Assembly: GCA_943735955.1 (NCBI GenBank)
Contig: OX030956.1
Location: 8,652,105 to 8,716,104 of the forward strand
Direction: 5' to 3'
DNA: 64,000 nucleotides
Origin: Piscicola geometra
Lineage: Eukaryota; Annelida; Clitellata; Hirudinida; Piscicolidae
The notes beneath the pieces are model-generated. The model did not search any database. It worked only from the letters and a program-made list of their open reading frames with translations, and had not been told where the DNA came from. Of the stretch, positions 45,453-60,499 are shown piece by piece. The first letter of the stretch is position 1, and each line of letters starts with the position of its first letter. Both the position numbers and the translations under genes were made by a program.

Positions 45453-46176
45453 GTGAGTCACACTTTTCGGTTTAACTTTTATTCTTTCATTTTTAATATT
45501 CGCTTTGCAGTCCAATGTTAGATTGAAAGAGTAAATCGTACTTTAAATTTTAGCACTTTAACATTTCATCACTCAAGCTTTGTGCCAACTTTAAAAAAGA
45601 TTGTTTAATTTTAAAATACTTGAATACCGTAATATAACAACATATTCACAAGTTGTAAAATAATTTTTCATAGCCCAAAAATAGAGGTATTGCTTTAAAG
45701 AATTCTTATTGGCCGCCAGAGACATTCAAGTTTTTAAATAGACGTTTGAGTGTATTATGTACAAAATAAAGGTTAAAAATTAATATTTTGAAGAATTAGG
45801 GTGTCCTAACATTATAGATGTTCCAAGATTCGGGTATTGTAGGGTAGCTCACTTGTTTCACGAAATAATTAGTTATGCAAGAAAACGAACACAGCATCGT
45901 ATGACGTAGTCAAGTGCATTGAATCAACTTATTCAGGCAACTTAAACTCTATATAACTAACAAACACTACACAAATACTTCCAAGCGAAAACATCTTACT
46001 ACGTCAACTAGCCAAGCACTCAATTTTTATTAAAATAAAACCAAATTCAACGAAGAATACTATTGACGTGGCGTAATCCCAAACACTTCAACAATGTGAC
46101 ACCTTACATAGCTTTTTCAAAGCCCTCATTCGATAAAAGAGTTCATTTTCTTTTTATTCATCCCAGAAGAAGCACA

Positions 46177-49500
<3,324 letters not shown>

Positions 49501-50445
49501 ATACGTCAATAAGTCTCTCAAATAGCTTTTAGTGATGGCGATGGTAGTAGTTATTTTATTAAAAATAAAAATTATAATTTAATAATAATGAATTATTAAA
49601 TAATGTTATATTACTAAATTTGTAACAAAATATGTAATAACAATAATTATAAATTGGTGATTAGTGTTAATGATATAAATAATAACTCCATGTCTCCCAA
49701 TGAACACTTTCTTGATGATTGAGTGCTACTAGTAACCTAGAAACTTCGTAGTTTAAAATGTTAAATGTTTTTATACTGTTACATCCGTCTCGCCTCCAAG
49801 ACTTTCTTTCAATGCAAGCAAACTTCAACTGAGTAATCGCATTTATTTAGTATGTTTTCTTCGATTGCTGATTGTAAATTTTCACAAGAAGTGTTTTCGA
49901 AATTGATATTTAATAATTATTTTAAATATTCTTTTCAATTGATTTGTTTTGCTTTCTCACAAAGTAAATCTTGAGTTTGTTTCATAATTCGAATATTATT
50001 GCCAAAATCAAAATTTCTGCTTTTCTTTTTCCCATTTAAGTTCTCTAAAATTTCTATGTCTGTAAAATTTTAAATTGTGCAGTGAAAAGAATCAACACTT
50101 AGAAGTTCATTTTTTTATTTCTGGTTTTTTAGTGAACATGAGGATCAGACTGTCTTCTTCTTCACATATTGTACAGGAATCCTCCGGAGCATAAACGCAC
50201 ATAAACACTATCATTGAATAACAAATAAATAATAATAAATATATGAACATATATTTTTAAAACAAAATAAACTAACCCAGATGAAAATATATTAAATAGA
50301 TTTGAACTGTCTTTAAAATTCAGTTCACTGAATTTCTGTAAAAAAACGGTAAAATTTAAAAAAAGGGCAAATAAATACAATTCATAGAGATACGCCCTTC
50401 AGTGGATGCTCCCTTCACGCGCTCGTCCGTTGAAGAGGCAAAACC
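49501..50445. other. MS4A-like 3' flank
   Basis: AT-rich. No gene recognised. Confidence 0.5.
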
Positions 50446-50449
50446 CGCC

Positions 50450-50783
50450 ATATATATCCCTGCCACTTGTCTTCGAATCATTGGAGAAGGCTGCCAGTGT
50501 ATGCGTTGAAGTTGATAATACTTTTAAGTTTTATAAATAGAATAATAAGACCCTCTCTGGATCTCCCTGGATATTTGAGAATATTTCTGCAACTTCAGTA
50601 AAGTAGTTGAACATTTGAAAAAAATAAATATGGAGAATGGAAAAAAGCATTGATTAGAATAAAATAAAGTACAATACAATGGAAAATATCATTAACGTGG
50701 CGTGAACCCAAACGAGCTTCAAGACCACTCGGTTATGAGATCAGGTTGAATAATAATCGGATGGAAGCATGAGGAAGTAGAAG
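50450..50783 (+). promoter_or_regulatory. Putative TATA promoter and leader for the Asn/His-rich gene
   Basis: ATATATATCC at 50450-50459 in a locally GC-richer context (CAAAACCCGCC before it). A leader of about 300 bp follows, with a 3-codon upstream ORF (ATGAGGAAGTAG at 50768) just before the main ATG at 50784. 50695-50762 contains a dispersed repeat also found near 62050. Confidence 0.4.
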
Positions 50784-53578
50784 ATGTTGTTTTCATTGTT
50801 GCTGATTTCTGCCTCAGTGTTGATTGTTGCAAGAAACGATCGCAACTTCAACAACCACCACCTCAACAACCACCACTTCAACAACCACCACTTCAACAAC
50901 CACCACCTCAACATCCACCACCTGAACAACCACCACCTTAACAACCACCACCTCAACAACCACCACATCAACAACCACCACTCCAGCAACCAACACATCA
51001 ATACCCAACATTCCAACAACCACCACTCTAACAACCAACATTCAAACAACCAACACATCAACACCCAACATTCCAACAACCACCACTCCAACAACCAACG
51101 CACACAACATGAACATCCGAACAATTACACTCCCACCAAAAGCATGAGCAATGTTCTCAACAACACAAACAACAAATCAAAATCCTTCAAAAACTATCTA
51201 CACGTTCATAACACCAACAACTCCAACACTCACAACTACAACGTCTTCATCAACAAAATAAGCGTTGATCATAAAAACAACACACAAAAACAAAGAGATA
51301 AAAGCGAACTCAACAACGCCCTGGAACACAAACAAAGAGACACGCATACAAACAGGCATACACTTGAACATCCTGTGCCCATTCAAACAGAAGACAAAAT
51401 CTTTCTTCCCCCTCACAGACACACCCTTCCTCTGAGCAGGGTGCTTGCTTCTAGCCTCCGAAACGAAATTAGAATCAATGACGTTGTATATAGCGATGTC
51501 ATCAAAAGGCCGAGAAATGAATATATTAGCAACAGCAACGAAAAGAACCACATTCAAAACAACAGCAACAACCACATTCACAACAACAACAACAACCACA
51601 TTCACAACAACAGCAACAACCACATTCACAACAACAACAACCACATTCACAACAACAACAACAACCACATTCACAACAACAGCAACAACCACATTCACAA
51701 CAACAACAACCACATTCACAACAACAACAACCACATTTACATCAATGAGCGTCCAAAAGATGCAAACAACCACGCCCATGCGAACAACTCCATCATCATC
51801 ATCACCAACGACGACGAATCTCTTCCACACCCTACGCCCTACATCTATCAAGTTAGCGCTCACGCCCTTGCTGAAGACACCCTGGTGTGATTGTGCTTGT
51901 CTTTTTGAAATGAACTTTTCATCTTTCATGTGTTAGAGCGTTTAAAGTTTCCACTGAATACGTTTGCAGTTCCTTTTAAGTGACAATAATATGGTGTTCC
52001 ATTCTTGGGTAATTAGCACGATAATGATTATGATGAAGGTAATGATGAAGATGATGATAATGATGATGATGATAATTTTGTTTATTATAATGATGACGAT
52101 GATAGTAATTATTTTTCTCATTATTTTTTTTTCTTGTCATATTGATGAGATTCAAAACTAATTACATCTTCAATTAGAGATATTAAGATTTATAGTTGTA
52201 CGATTAATTTTATTATGCATCTTCTCACTTTTAATCCACCACAACGATAAACCATGCCCATCCCTTACAGATCCTTCAAAATATGTTTTCTTCGTCATCA
52301 ACATCATCATCATCACCACCACAACCATCATCATCATCATCAGCACTACCACCATCATCATCATCTGCATCATCATCACCATTTTCTCTTCTTTCATCAG
52401 CGGCATCTTCATTAAAACCATCATCATCATCTTTATCAGCATCTTCTTCATCATCATCATCATCACCATTATCATTATCTTCGTCACCTCCCTCATTACT
52501 CAATCTTTCGCTCTCAAGTGCCTGGGCGTATCCGAAACAATTAGCAAGAGAAGGAAGTGACAGAAAGTTGAAGGTTTCGACTGGAAGGATGGAGGAGATG
52601 AATGAAATAAAAGTCATGAAGATGAGGAAGATGAAGATGATGATGAGGAGGGCGATGGTGAAGATGATGATGAGGTTGGAGACGGCGACAGATAGTGAAA
52701 TAAGTGGCATACTTGACAACGCCCAAAACAATAAAAGCAATCATAAGAAGCAAAACAGTCGAAACGGTGGCAACAATCCAAAGAACAAAAAGAACATAGT
52801 TTTAAAAGGTGTTAAGGATGTGGAAAATTATTTCAATGGAATGAAGTACAAAGAAAGTATTGCGGGTGTTGATGATGATGATGCTGATGGTGATAATGAT
52901 TTGAAAGCCAGATCTATTGTCTCGCTTCTTCTAAACAATCACACAACAACCACTAATGATACTGCTGATAGCACAAGTAGTATCACAAACAATGAGGTGT
53001 TGACAACTGAAACAAGTGCCAACACTACTTATGTTACTACTCCTACTACTAGTACTAGTAATTACAAAAGTAACCTTCTTTCTTCTCATACCATTCTAAA
53101 AAAAGAGTCATCTACCACCAAACGAGAATCTGACGTTGGGGCAGTTGACGATGAAAAAGACAAAGCAAAAACAAGTGCAACTGATGCTCCTTATGACGAT
53201 GATGATGATGATAATAATAATAATGATGACGATGATTCAGATTTTTTTCTAATCAATCAATTCAACCACACTTCAAGAATTTCAAAAAATGATTTCACTA
53301 ACAAACCAATCGACCTTTTAAACGACGAAGAAATAACACCCTTAGATTCCACCATTGCTTTCTCAAACGCTTCTAGAAACCTGGACGCCATGGTGCCTCA
53401 ACTCATCTCCCTTTCCAACCCTTCCAAAATCAATGTCGAAAGTCAAGGTGCTAGCGCCAGCCACAGACCTTATTTCCTATTGATTATTTTGACTAGTGTT
53501 AGTTTCGGTGTAGGACTAATTAGCGCAGTTGGCTGCATTGTATTCAAAGTAAAACGATCTCATTTTTTCATTTTATGA
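50784..53578 (+). CDS. Low-complexity putative type I membrane glycoprotein
   Basis: Not recognised. Two exons: 50784-51884 and 52271-53578 (donor CTG before GTGTGA, acceptor CCCTTACAG, both phase 0), 802 aa. Signal peptide MLFSLLLISASVLIVARN at 1-18; Asn/His repeat (NNHHLNNHHF) to about residue 100; mixed region with SRVLASSLRNEIRINDVVYS; a second repeat (NNHIHNN) near 250-315; then poly-Ser/Pro, a Met/Lys-rich stretch, Thr/Ser/Asn-rich mucin-like sequence with many NxT/NxS sites and an Asp run. Near the end is one hydrophobic segment (YFLLIILTSVSFGVGLISAV) followed by KVKRSHFFIL, giving type I topology. Most of the length is captured microsatellite, while the mixed parts and the TM look like real protein. 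Whether the two exons belong together rests on phase and topology only. Confidence 0.55.
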
Positions 53579-53953
53579 ATTACTATTTAATATGAAATTA
53601 AAGAGAAATTAATATTTATTTATACGATGTGAAAATATTTAGATTAAATAAAGAGAACGCATCCGCTTTTTGATTACTACGTAATGTAATTTTCAAACAC
53701 AAAAACAAAAAACATCAAAAAATCTTTATAAAAAGTTTTCTAATAAATAAACCAAAAAAAGTTAGTGAAATCTAAATTATTTTAGTTTTCTTTTTCTATG
53801 TTATGGTTTCTATGCAGTCGAACTTGACAAACTATTATCGCTTGCTTTTTGCGACTTTTCGCTCTGTGGTATAATAATAAAGACTGTTTTTGTAAACTTA
53901 TAAGCAATCAGTATAATTAATTAATTAATTTAATAATTTTCACAGACAGCAAA

Positions 53954-56900
53954 ATGTCTTTAAGACAAATATGCAAGAGGGTAGGCACCCCGATCCACAG
54001 CATGTTTAAAAAGTTGTCATATCCCAAAGCTCTGAGCAGATCAGCGCCTTTAGGTGCGGTTTCGAAGTCTGCACAGCTTTCGTGTCCCAAGAGAGACCAC
54101 CATGTGCTCAAGGCCACCAAGTCGGCATGGGAACACTCGCAACCACTTGAACTCAAAGGAACCAAACGCTTTTGTTCCAAAATCACTTCTCACGTGATCG
54201 ACGTCAAAGACACACAAGACTTTCGCAAGAGAGTCCTCAACAGCCAACTGCCTGTCATCGTCGACTTCTACGCTGAGTAGGTGTTGTATGTGTGCATTAA
54301 GTCCTAATCATTAGGATTAAACCTATTTTGTAACCTTATGATCATGGGTGTAGATAAATGCGAAACGGCGAAAATTAAAGTGGTTAAAAAGCGAAATATC
54401 TATAATTTCCATTAAAATGTTTAGTTAGGGTTACGGTTAGAGTTAGTGCTAGAATAAGATAATTTTCTCAAATTTTCGCCTTTTCAGCCATGTTCATTTT
54501 CGTCTTTCGCATTTTATCTACACCCGATGATCATGTATGTCAGTTTGATGAATAATTACTCAAAACTAAATACTTTTGAAACAGTGTACCCCCAAATTAG
54601 CATATAAAATTGCTTGCTATAACTTAAAAATGTAAATTTTTTATAATGAACACTATTTAACTGTTAGGTTATATTTATAATTAATATACATCAGTACATT
54701 ACTATTATTTCAAATAACTTCAGAATGAAATGTGTCTTTTCTGCAGACTGAATACAGTTCCTGCATCACCTTTATTGCACATTCCATACACTGGTTTCAT
54801 CTTGGTATCTTCAGTGCTGATGGTTCTTGTTTTGAGTTTATTCCACTATCTGTAACACTTTCTTGAAAGCTGTCAGTATTTGTGACAAGTTTCTGTAGTT
54901 TGAAGGATCATATTAAATAATCTAACACCACCTACTTTTGGGTGGATTTACGTAGTTAAGGGGTGGAGCTTTAAGGTTAGGGTTATTATTAAAAATTACT
55001 TTTAGTTGGTAAAAAATCTTTAAACTTCCTTCTTTAACTACGTAACTTTGTGGTGTTAGATTATTTAATATGATCCATTTGCCTTGTTGTAAAGTTGATG
55101 AGCAAACCAATACTTTGCCCAGTAATACAAAGTAAATTTGCAGGTTTTTTTGCAATCTTGGCCTTGTGATGGCATGGCACCCATTCTGCTGAAGTTCCAA
55201 TAAATTATGGGCCCATTGTTCATGTTCTTCTCTCATCATCATTGAGTCAGATGCAGATAAGAGGTCAGAAGGCTTCTTTTTCAGCTGCACGAAGAGCTTA
55301 TGAGAGGATATCTGGGTTAGACAGCAACCTGAAAAATAAAATTAAACAAAGGGCAGATGAGCACATTATAGTGTCAACAGCTAACCCGAGAGCAGTAGGC
55401 AGTTTCATACTTTTATGGAAAAGTGAGACATTCCCATTCTACCAAGGGAAGCGCCTCAGACAAGTGCTATTACCCTTCAGTTTCCCAGCCAGTGTTATCG
55501 CCCTAATGCCTTGCAGGTTAGGATTTGGGTAATCAAAGGCTAGTGGAGGTGTCACAAAAATCACTGAGCTGAGAAGTTGCAACGAATGCGAAAGACGAAA
55601 TGTTCTTCTACAGTGCTGAAACTTGCCATGTGCGACATTGTCCATTAAGTTACATTAGACTTGAAAGATACAAATCAAAGTTAAAGAAAGTTTCTACGTT
55701 ACCATATCTACGATTTCTAATACGCAGCAGTATTAACAATATGTAGCATGTAACAATGTAACATTGTAGCATTATTATATTTGTATTCTTTGACGATTTT
55801 GGGTGATCTTTTTTTGAAAATCTAATGAAGCTGTTAGTTTTTTATTGTTTTTAGGTTAAAGCTTATCCAATTATGATACAAAAAGTTTAATATTATAAAA
55901 AAAGTTTTCTAGTGTGCATTTATCTACATATACGTTTATGTATACGAATGTATGTTTTATTTTTATCATATACTTTAACTGTTATAGTTTGAATCAATAG
56001 TTTTGAACATATTTCTTTCTAAGCAGTAAATTGTTTACGGTATTCTTTTGAAGTACCTCTTAGAGTCTATAGATTATAAGGAGTTGAAATAGTTTATGTT
56101 TTCACAATTATTTATTTTAAATTTGTAAAATAGTTATATAGTATTATTTCAAATAATTATTTAAAATATAAATCTTTCAATAATAATACTTGAAGATTCT
56201 TGAAATGTTAAAATTATATAATATAATATAACTTATATAAATTAAAATAACTTGTTTTTTATTAGCAAATAAAGTGCGAATTAACATTTTAAAACAGAAA
56301 TATGAGAGTAAATAAGAAAAAGAAAAACTATCAATTTTAATCTCACAATATGAGGTTCTCATGAATCTATAGTTTTCAATATGAATCACTTAGAAAACTT
56401 CCGAAATGATACAGCAAAAAATAAAATGTCAAAATAACCTCTGATCAAATCAAGCACTTTCATGCCTATATATAAGCTCTACAGCATGTAATAAGTTTTT
56501 CACACTTCAATAAACGATCCACCAGTTGGTGTGGTCCGTGCAAGTTGTTGGTCCCGAAACTGGAGAGTCTGGTGAGCAAGAACAATGGCAAGTTGGTGCT
56601 CGCGAAGGTGAACATCGAGGAACAGGCAGAACTGGCCGAGGAGTACCAGGTGGGTGCATGTGAGAGGATGCAGTCGTTTCACCCGTAACATACACGCCCA
56701 AAATTACACGTTCATCTTGTACACAATTCACCTGTAACACGTTTGACTGCAAGAGATTCATTTTCAATCCGATCGAGCTGACAAAAGAGCATGCATGAAT
56801 TGTTATTGGTTTACTCGTTAATGATTAAGTTGACATTTCCATGCTTGCTCTCTCTCTCCCTCTTTCTCTTAAAAAATTAATATAAAATAGGAAAGTTTTT

Positions 56901-58325
56901 TATAACGATTTGTTAGGACAGTTTTTATTGGAGTTATTACTACGTCGAGTTTTCAAATCTCCAAAAATTGTTGCGGTTGAAATTGTTGTGGTGTGGGTAT
57001 TTGGGTTGAAGCTCTAGTTGTTTAGATCTATCAGTTGGGTGCTTTGTCGCTGTGGGGGCGGGTCAATAGTGGTTGAGTGGCGGTGAGGGCTTGCGCCGTC
57101 AATTGCCACTGGGGCCAACTTTCCACTTCTCAAAATTGATCCGAAAGAATCGTTATATGATATAGTCTATGTAGCATATTTCTAAAATACCTTCAAGTCA
57201 TTCAAGTCGCATTAGATTGAAAAGATGTTTAATAAGTTATAAGAACATCATAATCGACTAGGAACTCGTTAAAAGGTAGTTTAAACAATAACACATGGTT
57301 ATTATACATAAGATCTGTTAAGATATTTGCCAAAAGAAATGTTAGACGAGTGCGAGTTCTGTAGAGGGTAGGAACATTTGAGGGTAATCAGGGAGGATGA
57401 AAGGATTGTTTTGATGGCTTATAAAGTAGTATATTAAAACTTCTGAAAATCTGAAAATAGAACCTGAAATAAAGACTGACATAAATGTATTTTATTTGTG
57501 TTTGTTTATTATTCTCTGATGTATGTGGTTTTAGGCAGTTATTTTTTCAATATGTCTATTTCGATGATTAGTGATGCCTCTCATTGCATAACTCATCTCT
57601 GGATCTTTTTAATTGGCCCTGCTTTTTGACCTTTCAAATGTATATATTTTAGAGTTGTACCTTATGTTCGTACCTAATGAAGTTCATACCTTCTAGGACC
57701 GAATAAGTAAAAAAATTATTATTCGTTGTTCGGCTGAATACTAGCTTTCAGGACAAATGGGCATCACCTTACCTCGACTCTAGTGAAATGATTCAGCTCA
57801 TGATTTATAATCATCATCACATCATCATCATTGAGCGCAGATATTATTTATAAACCCATCACCTATTTAAAAAACTCTACTGTATTATTTCCATGTTCAC
57901 TTTTCTGTACCACATTTAAATCAAAATTTCTGTGTGAATACATCATGATGAAGTTTTTAAAAGCACATTTCAATCACTAAACAGTATTCTTTGTCGATAT
58001 AATAGTTGTAGTTGAAGCTGTGCCGTATACCGGATTACTATTCCGAATGACTAGAATTAGTAATCAAGGGGAGGAAGGCACTTGCCCTCAATGCCCCACC
58101 CCTAGATCCGCGTCTATTTTTGATGCAGCTATGCTATTTAAACGCTTTTTAGAAAAAATATTTTTGAATTATTATTGAAGAACACCTAATTACACCAGTG
58201 GCACCACGCAGGTGATGGCAGTGCCGACGGTGGTGGCGATGAAGAACGGCAAGGAGATTGACAAGTTTGTTGGCTTCAAGGATGACGAGGCCCTTGAGCT
58301 CTTCATCGACAAGCTCATCCGATGA
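53954..58325 (+). CDS. TXN2: Mitochondrial thioredoxin (thioredoxin 2)
   Basis: Dithiol-disulfide oxidoreductase of the mitochondrial matrix, working with thioredoxin reductase 2 and peroxiredoxin 3. Exons 53954-54276, 56526-56649, 58212-58325 in phase, 186 aa (human 166). Residues 1 to about 85 are Arg/Lys/Ser-rich without a run of acids, as in a matrix-targeting presequence. The Trx fold starts at VIVDFYAD; active site WCGPCK at 109-114 with both cysteines; cis-proline P154 in [11 protein letters not shown]-terminal [19 protein letters not shown]. The Asp of FYAD is split over the first splice junction (GA/T). The stop seen right after FYAE in the unspliced frame is intronic. The presequence is longer than usual. 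AATAAA lies near 59030. Confidence 0.97.
54346..54526. mobile_element. MITE in TXN2 intron 1 (hAT-like)
   Basis: Inverted ends GGGTGTAGATAAATGCGAAA (left) and, on the opposite strand, GGGTGTAGATAAAATGCGAA (right), flanked by the 8-bp direct repeat ATGATCAT (54338-54345 and 54527-54534). About 180 bp, no coding content. An 8-bp duplication fits a hAT-type mover. Confidence 0.75.
54905..55076. mobile_element. 172-bp MITE with 27-bp perfect inverted ends
   Basis: Left end 54905-54931 (GGATCATATTAAATAATCTA...) is the exact reverse complement of 55050-55076, with further pairing of TACGTAGTTAA inside. No obvious target duplication. It interrupts a stretch (54740-55300) of unusual, evenly balanced composition. 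Confidence 0.8.
55077..55640. other. Exon-like block of unknown origin in TXN2 intron 1
   Basis: Base composition rises to coding-like GC. Open frames occur on both strands (plus 55242-55532 with [20 protein letters not shown]; minus to 55290 with [20 protein letters not shown]). No family recognised. With the flanking 54740-54904 it may be an old transposon body into which the MITE inserted. Confidence 0.4.
55641..56525. other. Rest of TXN2 intron 1
   Basis: AT-rich, no gene or element recognised. Confidence 0.6.
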
Positions 58326-59100
58326 GGTGCTGGTGTCTGGAGGGGAAGATGAAGGTGTGGAAGTAAAGATGAAGCCGAGACTGCAGTGGTGCCTGGTGTT
58401 TTAGGAAACGCTAAGTGGTCTCAGGAAGTGGTTGTTATGGCGTTGTACAGATTAATGCTGACTCAAAGCTTCCGAACTCCATACTAGAGCTAGAACTTTT
58501 TTCTCTCGTTTCTTTTCTTTCTGAGACAGCTTTAATGGTGGTTATGACGACATCATGGTTATGATTGAAGTCTCATCAGCCTATTCAAAAACGAAATTTG
58601 GCGAATATGGTATACACACTAGTTAGATTTGTTAGTCAAGACTTAAGGAAACTTGCTTGTTGATGATGAATATGCATTGATAAGGAGTTGTGCATTGATT
58701 GTAAGTTTGAGGCTGTTTAGAACTTCTAATCATTGATTTTATTTTTGGAAGTTTCATATGCAGGAATGGTGGTTTTGACGCATTAGTTGTATCAGCGTTT
58801 TTGATAAAAGATTGGTTTAAAAATTATGACATCTAATTATTTTCTTTAAATAATTCCATAGTGTACAATTCTTTACTTTAAATTATTTGACCATTAAGTT
58901 CCATAAAATGAATTGTAAAAGTTTGATGAAGCAGAAACTTCAAAGTTATCAATGAATGCAACTAATTGAACGGCTTTAATAATGCAATTAACTTAATTTA
59001 TAGAACTAATGTTGAACAATCTTTGTAAATTAAATAAAAGTCTGATTCTTCATGTATATATTACATAAATAATTCAAAGTTTTTTGTGCTTCCATTCTTG

Positions 59101-59992
59101 TCATTTCCAACACTGTGGAGATACTTGGTTGGAGAGAGCTTTGAGTGATTCCATATATGAAGGGTCTTGCTGTTCTAAGTTTGTAGATACAGTTGTGTTC
59201 GTATTCGTTGCGGTTTCATTATTATTTTTATTATTATCAGTATTCATACTCCTAATGCCAATATTTGCTTCTTCATCTTTGTTCTTGATGACATGTTTGT
59301 CAATGTTGCAATGATCTCTTGCATACAAAGATTGCTCCCTCGAAGTGCTCTCTGTAACCAGCTGCAGGTCTCCCTTCTCCAGATGGTTCTTGAGGTGCTT
59401 TGAGAGACTGAACAGGTTCTTAAAAGTCTTGTTGCACCTCACACAGCCGTATACACTTTTGGATTGTTCAACATCTTCTGAATGTCTGATTTCAGAATTG
59501 TGCGTTGGTGATGGAGTGAGTGCCCCAGTGTGACTTGCATCCTCCAAGAGTGGGACATTATCGCTTGCGCCTTTGATGAAGGCTCGTTTATTCAGAACTA
59601 TTATACTTCTGTTAAATAATATATTGCAAATTTAAAGTTTAAATGAATAAAAAAAAAAATTAATAATCATTCAATTATTAATTCAATTGACTCAAGGGCT
59701 TTGAGCTTCAAATTTTAAAGTTTAAACTTTAAATAAACTCAATGTTTGCACATAATATAGAAGTGAAAACTTATTTGGAAACGCACTTGACTTGCTCACT
59801 GCCGACGACAGAGTGAGCCTTCCAGAGATGCACCTTGATCGACTTCCAGTCCAGAAAGACTGCCTTGCAGAGGCGACAAGAAAGAGACTTTTTCCTGTGC
59901 AGACGAGAATGAGTTTCAAAGTTTTTGCAACAAATAAACGTTGCATTACAAAATTTGCATTTGAAAGGTTTTTCTTTTGTTTCGTTCAACAT
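59101..59992 (-). CDS. Small three-finger C2H2 zinc-finger protein
   Basis: Probably a nucleic-acid-binding nuclear protein; no ortholog named. Two exons on the minus strand, 59787-59992 then 59101-59608, joined in phase 2 (donor GTGCGT, acceptor TTTAACAG), 237 aa. Finger 1 CKFCNATFICCKNFETHSRLH (C-X2-C-X12-H-X3-H; first Cys at residue 12), finger 2 near 39-60 (CRLCKAVF...HLWKAH), finger 3 near 124-144 (CVRCNKTF...HLKNH). The fingers lack the standard TGEKP linkers. The C-terminus is Asn/Thr-rich, then ends QVSPQCWK. The ATG at 59990-59992 gives an N-terminus (MLNETKEKPFKCKFC) that enters finger 1 at once; a further upstream exon is possible. Confidence 0.8.
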
Positions 59993-60334
59993 TTTCCAAT
60001 AAATTTAATCTTTTCAAAAAGTTCTTAGTTAGAAAAACTAGGGTCTGAGTAATAGACTATCTATTAAAGAAACTTTAAAGCCTATGGCTTCAATATTTCA
60101 AGTTATTTTTAAAAATTAATAAATTAGAATTAAGATATATTAACGAGAATTCAAATGAAAGTGAACAATAAAATCATGAGTTTCTAAAAAATGTATTTTC
60201 AATACATATGTGCTTATATTTGAAAAAAAGATATTTTTAAATCATGAAAATAATTATAATTACCATAAACAGGGCTCGCGCTGTCAAGTGCCACTATGGC
60301 CAGTTGTTCCAATTTTTCAAAAATAGCATGAAAG

Positions 60335-60482
60335 CATGGGCGGCGATCCTGGGGGGGTCCTGGGGTCAGGACCGCCGCCCATGTGAAGGGGTATTTAAGT
60401 AAGCAAAGAATATTTTTGTTTTAGACAGATATCACAATAACTACACATCATGGTCAGGACCCCCCCAGGATCGCCGCCCATG
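60335..60482. mobile_element. 148-bp MITE, 28-bp perfect inverted repeats, 8-bp target duplication
   Basis: Left end CATGGGCGGCGATCCTGGGG... (60335-60362) is the exact reverse complement of 60455-60482. Flanking direct repeats CATGAAAG at 60327-60334 and 60483-60490. The complete ends and duplication make it an intact, probably young copy. Relatives: 32374, 37938 and a piece at 62370-62450. Confidence 0.9.
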
Positions 60483-60499
60483 CATGAAAGAATCCTGGG

